Shown: positions 44,956-54,990, counted from the first letter of the stretch. The stretch is 64,000 nucleotides of DNA from Chitinophaga sp. MM2321 (GCF_964033635.1 NZ_OZ035533.1:4898001-4962000); one strand, 5' to 3'. Numbers and translations: made by a program. The notes: generated by a model not told the origin, from the letters alone.

Positions 44956-44986
44956 AAAAAAACCAGGAGCGTTGGCCCGCCCCTGG
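44956..44986 (-). terminator. Intrinsic terminator antisense to the susC leader (locus 3)
   Basis: A 9-bp stem with one mismatch (CCAGGAGCG/CGCCCCTGG) and loop TTGGCC. On the minus strand, opposite to susC, it is followed by seven T residues; on the plus strand no T run follows. It lies 80 bases before the susC start. Confidence 0.7.
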
Positions 44987-45066
44987 AGGAAGTATGGATT
45001 GTCTGGAAACAATATTCCGTCTAACAGGTAATTGATTCACTCAACATCCAAACAGCACTGCAATTT

Positions 45067-48000
45067 ATGCAATTAAACAATTATGGAAAAACCTTTCCCT
45101 TGAAAGGTCTTTTGAACAAACGAAATATTCTGGTTATGAAGCTCACGGTACTGCTCCTAACCGTTACCTGCCTCCAACTAAGGGCCAGCACATATGCCCA
45201 GCAAATTACACTGAAGGAAAAGAATGCTTCCCTTGAGAAGGTATTTAACGAGATATACAAGCAAACAGGCTATCAGTTTGTATATACAGATAATCTGCTG
45301 CAACAGGCTAAAAAGATAGACATCGATATCGTGAAGGCACCGCTGGAGAAGGTGTTGGAAACCTGCTTTAAAGACCAGCCGTTTACATACATGCTGAAGG
45401 ATAAAGCCATTATCGTAAAAAGGAAAGCCCCGCCGGAGAAAGTCCTTATAAGTGCGCCCGTGCCTGTAAAGGTTACCGGCGTAGTGAAAGACAAGCTGGG
45501 CAATCCATTGATTGGTGTCACGATAAGGGTGCTAAAGAAAGAAACAGGTACCCTTACCAATGAAAATGGCGTCTTCTCGCTCCTGGTGGAACCGGCCGAT
45601 TCCCTGGAAATATCCTATGTAGGCTATCAGCGGCAGGTAGTGGTGGCAAATAGCCAGGCTCCCATGCAGATTACGCTGGAAGCCAGTCCGGGTGGATTGA
45701 ACGAAGTAGTGGTGGTAGCTTATGGTCAGCAAAAGAAATCAAGCGTAACAGGCGCTATTGCTTCTATACAGACAAAAGAAATCAAACAAAGTCCCGCGGC
45801 CAACCTGGCTGTTACACTGGCAGGACGGTTACCGGGATTAACCGTTATTCAAAGTAGTGGTGAGCCGGGAAGAGATGCCACCGCCTTGTACCTGCGCGGG
45901 CGGGGAACCCTCAATGGACAGAATCCTGTTATCCTCGTGGATGGTGTGGAACGTGACCTCTCCTATATTGACCCTAACGAGGTGGAAAGTGTAACCATTC
46001 TGAAAGATGCTTCCTCTACAGCCATGTTTGGTGTGAGAGGTGCAAACGGCGTAATCCTGGTAACAACCAGGCGTGGAGAAACCGGAAAGTCCCGGATAAG
46101 CCTGACTGCTGAAACAGGGATACAGGATTTCACCAGAAGAAACTCCATCCTCAACTCATACGACTGGGCAAGATTAAAAAATGAAGCCTGGCATAATGAT
46201 CATCCCGAAGCAGATCCCTCCAATCCTACCAGTCAGCCTCCCTACTCCGACTACGCGCTCGAACACTACCGGCTACAGGACGATCCGCTTCGCTATCCCA
46301 GTAATAACTGGCGAGATATGCTCATGTATAAATTTGTACCGCAAACAAGATATAATTTAAGCATCTCCGGAGGCGGGGAAAAGGTACAGTATTTTGTAAA
46401 TGTTGGCTATTTAAATCAGGCCGGGCAATGGAAAGTAGACCAGGAAGACTATGATCCTTCTTCCTATCTGAAAAGATATAATTTCCGGTCAAACATCGAT
46501 GCCGTCCTGAATAAGGCAAAAACACTCAAAACATTTCTGAACGTTGCCGGCTACCTGGAAAAAGCCAACTCGCCGTATCAGAAAGACATATTCCGCTATA
46601 TCAATAATCAGTTTCCCAGTATCTTACCCGGGCCATTAACACCCGATGGTGAAGTGGTCATCGGCTCTGGTCTGTATACTAATTCTCCCTATGCCATGAT
46701 TAACCGTAGTGGCTATATTCAGGGAACCAATAACAATATAACAGCATCATGGGGATTACAGCAGAACCTGGATTTTTTTACAGAAGGGTTATCTGCCAAA
46801 TTCATGGCCTCTTTTGATACAAAAACGGCGTACCAGCTGGCCGCAAACCGCGACTATGAAATATGGACGCAGATAATGGACCCGAGTTTAAAAGGGGCTG
46901 ATGGGGCAGACAGTGTGTATTATTCAAAGATCGGTGGTACCAATAGTCCATTGAGCCTTGCCAGCGGCGCTTCCTTTGAGTCTTTCACCAACTTCCAGTT
47001 CCTCGTCAATTATAACCGCACATTTTCAAACAAACATACCGTAACCGGACTGTTAATGGCACAGCAGGAACAAAGGATTAAACCGGGTGATGCGCTTCCG
47101 TTTAATCTAAGAGGATTTTCCTCCCGCTTAACTTACGGATTCAAAGATCTGTATTATGCGGAGTTCAATGCTGGTTACAATGGTTCTGAACAGTTTGCCA
47201 AAGGGCAACGTTATGGCTTTTTCCCTTCCATTTCAGGTGCGTGGATCATCAGTAATGAGAAATTCATGCAGCACGTAGCTGTCCTGGATTTTTTAAAGCT
47301 GAGAGCTTCTTATGGAAAAGTAGGAAATGATAGATTAGGAGGTAAACGGTTCTTATACCTGGATGATATACAACGCAGTGGCGGCGGTTATAGCCCAAGT
47401 CTGGGAAGAGGTGGTACGATCAACGAATCTTATATCGGCAATCGGGGTATACAATGGGAAATTGCCAAAAAGTCAAATATAGGACTGGAAGTAGGGCTTT
47501 TCAACCAACTTAAACTCTCCGTTGATGTGTTTAATGAAAGCCGCAATAATGTATTGATTTCCCGTGGTTCAGTACCGCTACTGAATGGTGTATCACAGGC
47601 TGCCCGGCCGCCTGCAAACATTGGCATCGTGAAAAACCAGGGGTATGAAATTGAGCTGAATTACAACAAAATTATTACAAATGATCTGACCATCTTTTCA
47701 AATTTAAACTTCAATTATGCCCGGAATGAAGTAGTGTTTGTAGATGAACCGGAGAAGGCAGCTGATTATGCCGCCCGTTACTCGCAAACAGGATATATGA
47801 TCGGACAGAACTTCGGCTATATCACAGATGGTTATTTTAAAGATAACCAGGATATTGCCGCTTATCCGGCTTATAATATAGGGAGAACACCCCGCCCCGG
47901 TGATCTTAAATACAAGGATGTAAACGGGGATGGTATCATAAATGAAAAAGATCTCACAAAGATCGGAAATTCTGCAGTTCCCCAATACACTTATGGAGCA

Positions 48001-48450
48001 GCTTTTGGTATTAACTACAAAGGATTCAGTATCTCTGCCCTGTTCCAGGGAGTAGCAAAAGTTTCCAAATTCTTAACAGACATCGGCGTATATGAAACAT
48101 ACGATTTCCGCGAACGTATGCTGGACGCCTGGACACCTGAACGGGCAGCAACAAATGCAACGATCCGCTACCCCGCTTTGAGTACAGGGCTGTCTGCCAG
48201 CAACTTAAATAATACATTCTACCTGGAAAATACCAGCTTTGTTCGCCTTAAGAATGCCGAGATAGGATATACTTTACCCCAAAATATTTCGGGTAAAATA
48301 GGCGCCCAGATAATAAGGATCTATGTCAATGGGGTAAACCTGTTTACCTGGGATAAAATGCATACAGCAGACTATGATCCGGAAATATCCAACTCCTTTA
48401 CCTACCCTGTTTACAGGGTGTTCAATTCCGGCATTAACATCACTTTTTAA
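45067..48450 (+). CDS. SusC/RagA TonB-dependent outer membrane transporter with STN domain (locus 3)
   Basis: A 1127-residue channel. Signal region about 1-45, STN domain about 50-105 (ASLEKVFNEIYKQTGYQFVY), carboxypeptidase-regulatory-like domain about 135-215 (VVKDKLGNPLIGVTIRV), plug about 220-345 with VESVTILKDASSTAMFGVRGANG, then the barrel, ending in VYRVFNSGINITF. The sigma/FecR pair upstream and the STN domain make it self-inducing on substrate. Its SusD partner follows after 20 bases. Confidence 0.96.
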   Translation: MQLNNYGKTFPLKGLLNKRNILVMKLTVLLLTVTCLQLRASTYAQQITLKEKNASLEKVFNEIYKQTGYQFVYTDNLLQQAKKIDIDIVKAPLEKVLETCFKDQPFTYMLKDKAIIVKRKAPPEKVLISAPVPVKVTGVVKDKLGNPLIGVTIRVLKKETGTLTNENGVFSLLVEPADSLEISYVGYQRQVVVANSQAPMQITLEASPGGLNEVVVVAYGQQKKSSVTGAIASIQTKEIKQSPAANLAVTLAGRLPGLTVIQSSGEPGRDATALYLRGRGTLNGQNPVILVDGVERDLSYIDPNEVESVTILKDASSTAMFGVRGANGVILVTTRRGETGKSRISLTAETGIQDFTRRNSILNSYDWARLKNEAWHNDHPEADPSNPTSQPPYSDYALEHYRLQDDPLRYPSNNWRDMLMYKFVPQTRYNLSISGGGEKVQYFVNVGYLNQAGQWKVDQEDYDPSSYLKRYNFRSNIDAVLNKAKTLKTFLNVAGYLEKANSPYQKDIFRYINNQFPSILPGPLTPDGEVVIGSGLYTNSPYAMINRSGYIQGTNNNITASWGLQQNLDFFTEGLSAKFMASFDTKTAYQLAANRDYEIWTQIMDPSLKGADGADSVYYSKIGGTNSPLSLASGASFESFTNFQFLVNYNRTFSNKHTVTGLLMAQQEQRIKPGDALPFNLRGFSSRLTYGFKDLYYAEFNAGYNGSEQFAKGQRYGFFPSISGAWIISNEKFMQHVAVLDFLKLRASYGKVGNDRLGGKRFLYLDDIQRSGGGYSPSLGRGGTINESYIGNRGIQWEIAKKSNIGLEVGLFNQLKLSVDVFNESRNNVLISRGSVPLLNGVSQAARPPANIGIVKNQGYEIELNYNKIITNDLTIFSNLNFNYARNEVVFVDEPEKAADYAARYSQTGYMIGQNFGYITDGYFKDNQDIAAYPAYNIGRTPRPGDLKYKDVNGDGIINEKDLTKIGNSAVPQYTYGAAFGINYKGFSISALFQGVAKVSKFLTDIGVYETYDFRERMLDAWTPERAATNATIRYPALSTGLSASNLNNTFYLENTSFVRLKNAEIGYTLPQNISGKIGAQIIRIYVNGVNLFTWDKMHTADYDPEISNSFTYPVYRVFNSGINITF

Positions 48451-48470
48451 TTTTTTCAATCACGTTAGGT

Positions 48471-50216
48471 ATGAACAAGCTCCTTATATTCTTTATAATA
48501 CTTTTTCCGGTTCTCATCATCTCCGGTTGCAAGAAAGATCCCCTGGATATTACACCTGATGGAAGAATAACCATGCAGGATGTATTTAAAGACAACATAC
48601 TCACCGAGGCATACGTAAGTTCTATTTATAACTACATCCCGTTATATGGTTCCCGTTATTACCCGAATGTAATGCTGGCTGTTTTTTCGGATGAAGCACA
48701 TGGCAGCGATGACCCGCAGGATGGCTGGTCCAATGTTTCACAGTGGTACGGCGGAATGCTGAAGCCTTCCTATAATCCGCTCGATGCCGGCACAAACAGG
48801 GAGAGCGGTATTAAATGGAATGGTCAGTACTACGAAGATGCCTGGGGCGCCATCAGAAAAGCCAATACCTTTCTTACAGAAATACCCAATGTGCAAATGG
48901 CCGATCAGCATGCGCAAGCAAGATTTACAGCAGAAGTAAAGTTACTCAGGGCTTTTTTCTATCTCGGACTAATCAAAATGTACGGAGGAATGCCCGTTAT
49001 TGATAAACAGTTCGCCGATAATTTTGACTATACCACGCTACATCGGAACTCTTTTGAGGAATGCGTTTCGTTTATCGTTAATGACTGCAATGCAGCCATT
49101 AACGAACCCAATCTTCCTTACAGGATTTCAATTGAAGGAGAACGGGGTCGCTTTACCAAAGCAGTAGCCTATGCCATTAAATCCCAGGCATTATTATACA
49201 ATGCCAGCCCACTCTGGAATCCGGGCAACGACCTCTCAAAATGGCAGCTGGCGGCGGCGGCGGGCAAAGAAGCAGTGAATGCACTAACACAAAACGGATA
49301 CGATCTGTACACCGACTATGAAAGCTATTTCCAGGGAAATTCCAGTAATACCAATGACCGAGAAACCATATTCGAGATTAAAAACGCCGATGCCACCTAT
49401 GGTGGAATACTGTTCTTCATCAATGGGATACCTACGGTGGGTGCCGCTCTCGCAGGTGCAACACCTTCCCAGGAATTAGTGGATAGTTATGATATGGCAA
49501 ATGGTAAAATAGCGATATCAGGATATAGGGATGCGGAACATTTACAACCGGTTATCAATACCGCTTCCGGTTATGATGAGGCGCAACCGTATAAAGACAG
49601 AGATCCCAGGTTTTATGCAAGTGTATGGTATAACCAGTCCTATTATGGGGTAATCAACGGCACACCGCACTATGTAGCTTCCTATCTGGGAGGAGAGGAT
49701 GGTTTGGCACAATTAAGACAGCGTACGCACAATGGGTATTATTTAAGAAAATTTAATGATCCTGATTTGCGGATCGGCAACGTAGGCAATGTGCGCTGGA
49801 AGAAATACAGACTGGCGGAGATTTATCTCAACTATGCCGAGGCTGAAAATGAAGCAGCCGGCGCTACACCTGAGGCATACGAGGCAATTAATACCATCCG
49901 GGAAAGAGCAAAAATGCCGGTATTGCCAGACGGATTAACAAAAGAGGAAATGAGAGAAAGGATACATCGGGAAAGACGTGTGGAAATGGCGTTTGAAGAA
50001 CAACGTTTCTGGGATGTCCGCAGGTGGAAAATCCTTGATCAGACGGATAAACTGACCACAGGAATCGCCTGGAAGAAAGAGGCAGATAACAGTTTTACAA
50101 AACAACGGATTGTAGTGGACAGGCGATCCTGCTGGGCTGATCAATTCCGCATATTTCCTATTCCGTTGAACGAATTAAGTACGCTGCCTGCATTCACCCA
50201 AAACCCGGGATGGTAG
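48471..50216 (+). CDS. SusD/RagB-type outer membrane lipoprotein (locus 3)
   Basis: A 581-residue lipoprotein, at the long end of the family. The lipobox Cys is at residue 20 (LIISGCKK). Typical segments are KLLRAFFYLGLIKMYGGMPVI (first third), RLAEIYLNYAEAENEAAGATP and HRERRVEMAFEEQRFWDVRRWK near the end, with the C-terminal FPIPLNELSTLPAFTQNPGW. Its large size and the GH127 enzyme downstream suggest a branched plant glycan as ligand. Confidence 0.96.
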   Translation: MNKLLIFFIILFPVLIISGCKKDPLDITPDGRITMQDVFKDNILTEAYVSSIYNYIPLYGSRYYPNVMLAVFSDEAHGSDDPQDGWSNVSQWYGGMLKPSYNPLDAGTNRESGIKWNGQYYEDAWGAIRKANTFLTEIPNVQMADQHAQARFTAEVKLLRAFFYLGLIKMYGGMPVIDKQFADNFDYTTLHRNSFEECVSFIVNDCNAAINEPNLPYRISIEGERGRFTKAVAYAIKSQALLYNASPLWNPGNDLSKWQLAAAAGKEAVNALTQNGYDLYTDYESYFQGNSSNTNDRETIFEIKNADATYGGILFFINGIPTVGAALAGATPSQELVDSYDMANGKIAISGYRDAEHLQPVINTASGYDEAQPYKDRDPRFYASVWYNQSYYGVINGTPHYVASYLGGEDGLAQLRQRTHNGYYLRKFNDPDLRIGNVGNVRWKKYRLAEIYLNYAEAENEAAGATPEAYEAINTIRERAKMPVLPDGLTKEEMRERIHRERRVEMAFEEQRFWDVRRWKILDQTDKLTTGIAWKKEADNSFTKQRIVVDRRSCWADQFRIFPIPLNELSTLPAFTQNPGW

Positions 50217-50261
50217 TAAACAGCAACAGGAAAAATTATCATTCACTGTAAATAATTATGT

Positions 50262-51578
50262 ATGCGCACATGTAATAGAATGCTTACTGCATTCGCTGTC
50301 ATTACTATTATACTAAGCAGCTGCACAAAGAAACAAATGATAGCACAGCAGGACCCTCCTGCTGTGCTACCCGAAAAGGAAAATCCAAAAACCAGCGATG
50401 CAACCTGGGCGCAGAACGAATTTATGCTCTCCACTTTTTTCGCGCTTCCTGGTAGCGGAGATACGGCGGTATATAGAAAAATACTGACGTATACAAAGGA
50501 ATCAGGCATCAACCTGGTGGAGCTTACCTTTCTGAGCAGAGCAGCATTAATTCCTGCGCTTGATGTAGCGGAAAATGTAGGTGTTAAAACCCTGGTAGAA
50601 GATCTTTCTTCCTTCAGCGGATTCCAGACGACGGCGCCTTCTTTCACAGAAGATACCGTTATTAATACGGTCAACTGGTTAAACAATTATCCGATGGTGG
50701 AAGGATACTACCTCTGGGATGAACCCTATCAAACAGATTTCTCCCAGGTAAGAATCCTCCGCGACCTGTTTAAAGAACACGATCCTGCCCGCCTGGCTTT
50801 TTCTGTTATATTGCCCAGTTACGGACCCTACACCTGGGCAGACAGTTCCTATCCTGCGTATGTGGATAATTATTTATCCACGGTGGAACCCGAGGTAGTG
50901 TCATTTGATTATTATCCATTCCGCGAAAATCTGGCTTCCGTTAATCTCGTTAATAATGATCTCTGGAAAGACTTTGGCTATATCCGTAAAAAAGCATTGC
51001 AATACAATAAGCCTTTATGGTTTTATTTCCAGGCAATAGGAATGCAACCAGGGCAGACGAGCATTATGAACCTGGAAAGGATACAGGTTCAGATGTATGC
51101 GGCACTTGCCTATGGTGTAAAAGGATTGAGCTATTATACCAGCCACGAAGCGTTGATCGATGCTACGACCTACGACAAAACGCCTTTATTTAATGACCTG
51201 AAGACATTAAATACAGCGGTCAAGCATATCGGCAATTTTTTATTCAATAAACAGTCGGAAGAACTTTACCAGACCGGCATACTGGCGCAGAACCAAAACA
51301 GGTATTATCTCGACAAAATAGATTCGTCTGATCTACTGCACACGGCGCCGGATAACCTGGTAATTGGCCTGTTCGGCGATTCCACCACCACAAAATATGT
51401 GCTGGTCACCAATAAAAACTTTTCAGCTGAAACGGATGGCGTTATAACGCTCAGAAGGACAGCAAAAGTCAGTGAATTCAACAAAACCACTAACACCACT
51501 GCTATCCTGTCAAACAGTACAGATTCGATCATCATCCAGCTCCCTCCCGGAGAGGCCGCGCTGTATATCATAGAATGA
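50262..51578 (+). CDS. Lipoprotein with TIM-barrel glycosidase-like domain, copy 1
   Basis: A 438-residue lipoprotein (lipobox Cys at residue 21, IILSSCTKK). The main part has alternating strands and helices typical of a barrel glycosidase: INLVELTFLSRAAL, VKTLVEDLSSFSGF, MVEGYYLWDEPYQTDF, LAFSVILPSYGPYTW, VVSFDYYPF, LWFYFQAIGM and GVKGLSYYT. Glu in YLWDEP and an acidic residue in SFDYYPF are candidate catalytic residues. A C-terminal beta domain (about 345-438) follows. The exact glycosidase family is not recognised. It lies 45 bases after susD, and a paralogue follows 58 bases later. Confidence 0.8.
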   Translation: MRTCNRMLTAFAVITIILSSCTKKQMIAQQDPPAVLPEKENPKTSDATWAQNEFMLSTFFALPGSGDTAVYRKILTYTKESGINLVELTFLSRAALIPALDVAENVGVKTLVEDLSSFSGFQTTAPSFTEDTVINTVNWLNNYPMVEGYYLWDEPYQTDFSQVRILRDLFKEHDPARLAFSVILPSYGPYTWADSSYPAYVDNYLSTVEPEVVSFDYYPFRENLASVNLVNNDLWKDFGYIRKKALQYNKPLWFYFQAIGMQPGQTSIMNLERIQVQMYAALAYGVKGLSYYTSHEALIDATTYDKTPLFNDLKTLNTAVKHIGNFLFNKQSEELYQTGILAQNQNRYYLDKIDSSDLLHTAPDNLVIGLFGDSTTTKYVLVTNKNFSAETDGVITLRRTAKVSEFNKTTNTTAILSNSTDSIIIQLPPGEAALYIIE

Positions 51579-51636
51579 CCTGATCATTGTTATGGAAAAA
51601 ATCATCGCTCCGGATGTAAAATCAAATAAGACGGTA

Positions 51637-52956
51637 ATGAAAAAAATAAATATACAAAGCATCTACGGTACCATGCTACTCAGTACGATGGTGCTGGCGG
51701 GATTATTAACTACAGGTTGTAGCAGGTCAGTTACAAGCCAGCAACACAACCCGGCACATACCCGGATAAAAGTTTGGAAGCAACGGGAATTTGTACTGTC
51801 CACCTTTCATGCTGTTGGTGGTGATACGACCCTGTACAGGAAGATATTAACCCAAACCAAAGACGCTGGTATCAACCTGGTGGAGCTGAGTTTTTTGAGC
51901 ACAGATAACCTGTATGCAGCGATGAGAGCTGCCGAAGATGTGGGCGTTAAAGTATTGGCGGAAGATCTTTCGCATATCAGCGGGGTTGGCGATAAGGTTC
52001 CTTCGTTTACGGAAGAAACGGTTGCGCAAAACGTCAGTCAAATGAAAAAGTTTACCATGCTGGAAGGCTACTATGCCTGGGATGAACCCTTTGAAAAAGA
52101 CTTTACCAAACTACGCCAGCTGCGTGATCTGTTGAAGAAACATGATGCCCCACGGCTGGCATTCTCTGTTCTTTTTCCCAGCTATGGCGTGTATACATGG
52201 GCGAAAGGCGATTATACCTGGTCTGATAACTCCTACCCGAAGTATGTTGATAATTATCTGAAGACAGTAGACCCTGAAGTGTTGTCCTTTGATTACTATC
52301 CTTTCCGTGATAACCATGATTCCACCGGGTTAATCAATAATGACCTGTGGAAAGACTTTGGTTATATCCGGAAAAAAGCATTGGAATATAACAAACCACT
52401 TTGGTTCTATTTTCAGGCGGTAAATCTGAAAGCAGAGGAGAAGAGTATCATGGATGTAAACAGGATCAGCGCGCAGATGTATGCAGCCCTGGCTTATGGT
52501 GTAAAAGGACTGAGCTATTTTAATACTGCCGGTGCATTGCTGGACGCTGCTGCCAATAAAACACCGATGTATAATGATTTGAAGTCTTTAAACGCGGAGA
52601 TCAAACGCCTGGGTAATTTCCTGCTGGATAAAAAATCTGAGCAGCTTTACCAGACCGGCGTCATGCAGGAAAACAAGGAATCCTATTTCCTGGATAACAT
52701 GGAATCATCCGATTTACTGGCATCAGTACCTGATGATCTGGTCATCGGTGTATTTGGAGATACCGGTGCTTCAAAATATATTTTAATAGCCAACAAGCGA
52801 CACGCAGCTGCAGTGGAAGGCGAAATAAAATTCAGGAAGCGGGTCAATGTCTCCGAAGTGGGTCAACAGCGAGGTACAGCCATTGCAAACAATACGGCTG
52901 CTATTCATATAAAGCTTGCTCCCGGAATGGGCGCGCTTTATATCATAAAAAAATAA
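51637..52956 (+). CDS. Lipoprotein with TIM-barrel glycosidase-like domain, copy 2
   Basis: A 439-residue paralogue of the preceding gene. The Met at 51637 is chosen because it leads directly into the lipoprotein signal (lipobox in LLTTGCSR) and gives the same length as copy 1; an in-frame ATG at 51592 is also possible. All barrel motifs are kept (MLEGYYAWDEPFEKDF, VLSFDYYPF, LWFYFQAVNL, GVKGLSYFN). A small insertion, in which YTW occurs twice (GVYTWAKGDYTWSDNSYP), replaces the single YTW of copy 1. Roughly half to two thirds of positions agree. Tandem duplication within the operon is the simplest origin. Confidence 0.8.
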   Translation: MKKINIQSIYGTMLLSTMVLAGLLTTGCSRSVTSQQHNPAHTRIKVWKQREFVLSTFHAVGGDTTLYRKILTQTKDAGINLVELSFLSTDNLYAAMRAAEDVGVKVLAEDLSHISGVGDKVPSFTEETVAQNVSQMKKFTMLEGYYAWDEPFEKDFTKLRQLRDLLKKHDAPRLAFSVLFPSYGVYTWAKGDYTWSDNSYPKYVDNYLKTVDPEVLSFDYYPFRDNHDSTGLINNDLWKDFGYIRKKALEYNKPLWFYFQAVNLKAEEKSIMDVNRISAQMYAALAYGVKGLSYFNTAGALLDAAANKTPMYNDLKSLNAEIKRLGNFLLDKKSEQLYQTGVMQENKESYFLDNMESSDLLASVPDDLVIGVFGDTGASKYILIANKRHAAAVEGEIKFRKRVNVSEVGQQRGTAIANNTAAIHIKLAPGMGALYIIKK

Positions 52957-52980
52957 ACATCCCAGAAAAGTGTAATTATT

Positions 52981-54912
52981 ATGTACAGCAAACCTATATC
53001 AGTTCTTTATAATAATAAACATAGCAGGAAACTGCTGGCAATTATGCTCCTGGCAAATATCGGCTTCATTACACCGGTCTTTTCACAGTCTGCGGTTAAA
53101 CCGGCTGTTGATGACAGCCAGCTGCCAGCGCAGTCGGCACAGCTAAACGGATACCTGGGTATGAAACTGGATGCAGCCTATCAAAACCGCATCCTTGCGC
53201 AGGATGACAACCGGCTTGTTGCTCCTTTCCGGAACAGAACCGAAGACCATCTGTGGCAAACTGAATTCTGGGGAAAATGGTTCACGTCTGCCGTACAGGC
53301 TTACAGTTATCTTCCCGAAAAGCGGCTGGGAACAGTGTTGGACAAAACAGTTCCGTTGTTGTTAAATACCCAAACACCTGATGGCTATATTGGTAACTAT
53401 GCTGATAAAAATCGGCTGGAGCAATGGGATATCTGGGGACAGAAATACACCCTGCTGGGATTACTGGCCTACTATGATTTAAAACATGATATGCAGACCC
53501 TGAAGGCAGCGCGCAGGATGGCCGACTATCTGATCAATGAACTGGCATTGCGCAAAGCATTGATCGTTCAGCAGGGAAATTACTATGGGATGGCCGCTAC
53601 TTCTATTCTGAAACCTGTAGTCATGCTGTATGCCAGAACAAATGAAAAGAAGTACCTGGATTTTGCAGAAGAAATAGTACGGCAATGGGAATTACCGGTT
53701 GGTCCGCAACTGATCACAAAAGCAAATGTAGATGTGGGCAAGCGGTTCCCTTTCCCTGCTTCGGACGAATGGCCTAAACAGGGGCAGAAGGCTTATGAAA
53801 TGATGTCCTGTTACGATGGCTTGCTGGATTTATACCGGCTTACCGGAAAGGAAACCTATAAAACCGCCGTAGAAAAAACCTGGCAGCATATCCAGGATCA
53901 TGAAATCAATATCACCGGTTCCGGTTCTGCCTCCGAATGCTGGTATGAAGGCAAGGCCCTGCAGCAATTTGTAACCAAACATGCCAATGAAACCTGTGTA
54001 ACGGTAACCTGGTTAACGCTAAGCGCCCAATTGCTTCAACTGACCGGAAAAGCGCAATACGCCGATGCTATTGAACGCTCCTATTATAATGCATTACTGG
54101 GCGCCACCACTCCCGATGGATCTAACTGGGGCATGTATACGCCGGCAATGGGCATCCGGTCGCTGGGTAGCAACCAATGCGGAATGGGACTCAACTGTTG
54201 CGTTGCAAACGGACCGAGAGGCTTGTTTACCATACCACCATTAGCAGTAATGAGCAAAAAAAATGGCCTGGCTGTTAATTTTTTTGCAGATGGTATTTAC
54301 AAGATTAAAACATCCGACAAAGAAATAGCAACATTAATACAGCAAACCGATTATCCTGTAAGTGGAAAAGTGATCATGCAATTGCAACTACCGGCAGCGA
54401 AAGAATTTGCTGTGAGCATCCGGATTCCTGTATGGAGTGCACATACGTCATTAATGGTTAATGGTCAGCCAGTGACGGTTGACAAAGCAGGGGACTATGT
54501 TTCCATTACACGGAAATGGACATCAGGTGATAAAGTGGAACTGGTATTAGACATGAGTGGAAGAATAGAAAGGATAGAAGGACAACCTGCGTACCTCGCT
54601 ATTTTGCGGGGACCACTCGTTCTCGCCAGGGATCTGAGGATGGCCGGTCATGTGGATATTGATGAAACGATTACACCCGTTTTAACAAAAGAGGGTACCG
54701 TTCCAATGGATGTCATAAAACAAGGTGTTCAAAGCAATGCCTGGATAGCAGTCACTATCCCCTGCCTGGTAGGTTCCTGGAGATTGGGAGAGGATGCAAA
54801 GCCGGTTAACCTGACCTTCTGTAATTTTTCATCAGCAGGCAGTACTTTTTCACCGGACTCCCGGTACAGAATTTGGTTTCCCCAAATGGTGGGAGCAAAC
54901 TGGGGTGGCTAG
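52981..54912 (+). CDS. GH127 beta-L-arabinofuranosidase, secreted
   Basis: Glycoside hydrolase of 643 residues expected to release beta-L-arabinofuranose from the ends of plant glycans or glycoproteins. A signal peptide ends near residue 36 (TPVFSQ). The (alpha/alpha)6 barrel shows the Zn-thiolate site of the family: Glu337 and Cys339 in NETCVTVTW, and Cys406-Cys407 in GLNCCVANGPRG, equivalent to Glu338, Cys340, Cys417 and Cys418 of HypBA1; the last Cys pair includes the nucleophile. A beta-sandwich part follows (about 460-640). It is the last gene of the SusCD operon, before a strong terminator. Confidence 0.94.
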   Translation: MYSKPISVLYNNKHSRKLLAIMLLANIGFITPVFSQSAVKPAVDDSQLPAQSAQLNGYLGMKLDAAYQNRILAQDDNRLVAPFRNRTEDHLWQTEFWGKWFTSAVQAYSYLPEKRLGTVLDKTVPLLLNTQTPDGYIGNYADKNRLEQWDIWGQKYTLLGLLAYYDLKHDMQTLKAARRMADYLINELALRKALIVQQGNYYGMAATSILKPVVMLYARTNEKKYLDFAEEIVRQWELPVGPQLITKANVDVGKRFPFPASDEWPKQGQKAYEMMSCYDGLLDLYRLTGKETYKTAVEKTWQHIQDHEINITGSGSASECWYEGKALQQFVTKHANETCVTVTWLTLSAQLLQLTGKAQYADAIERSYYNALLGATTPDGSNWGMYTPAMGIRSLGSNQCGMGLNCCVANGPRGLFTIPPLAVMSKKNGLAVNFFADGIYKIKTSDKEIATLIQQTDYPVSGKVIMQLQLPAAKEFAVSIRIPVWSAHTSLMVNGQPVTVDKAGDYVSITRKWTSGDKVELVLDMSGRIERIEGQPAYLAILRGPLVLARDLRMAGHVDIDETITPVLTKEGTVPMDVIKQGVQSNAWIAVTIPCLVGSWRLGEDAKPVNLTFCNFSSAGSTFSPDSRYRIWFPQMVGANWGG

Positions 54913-54950
54913 ATAAAGATCAAACCTGCCGGAGAATATTCATCAGCGAA

Positions 54951-54990
54951 AGTAAAAGGCTGTCTCATCAGTATGGGACAGCCTTTTACT
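54951..54990 (+). terminator. Intrinsic terminator of SusCD locus 3
   Basis: A stem of up to 18 pairs (AGTAAAAGGCTGTCTCAT with its complement, including G-T pairs) and loop CAGT begins 39 bases after the GH127 stop codon. The 3' side ends in TTTTACTTTG. Confidence 0.85.
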
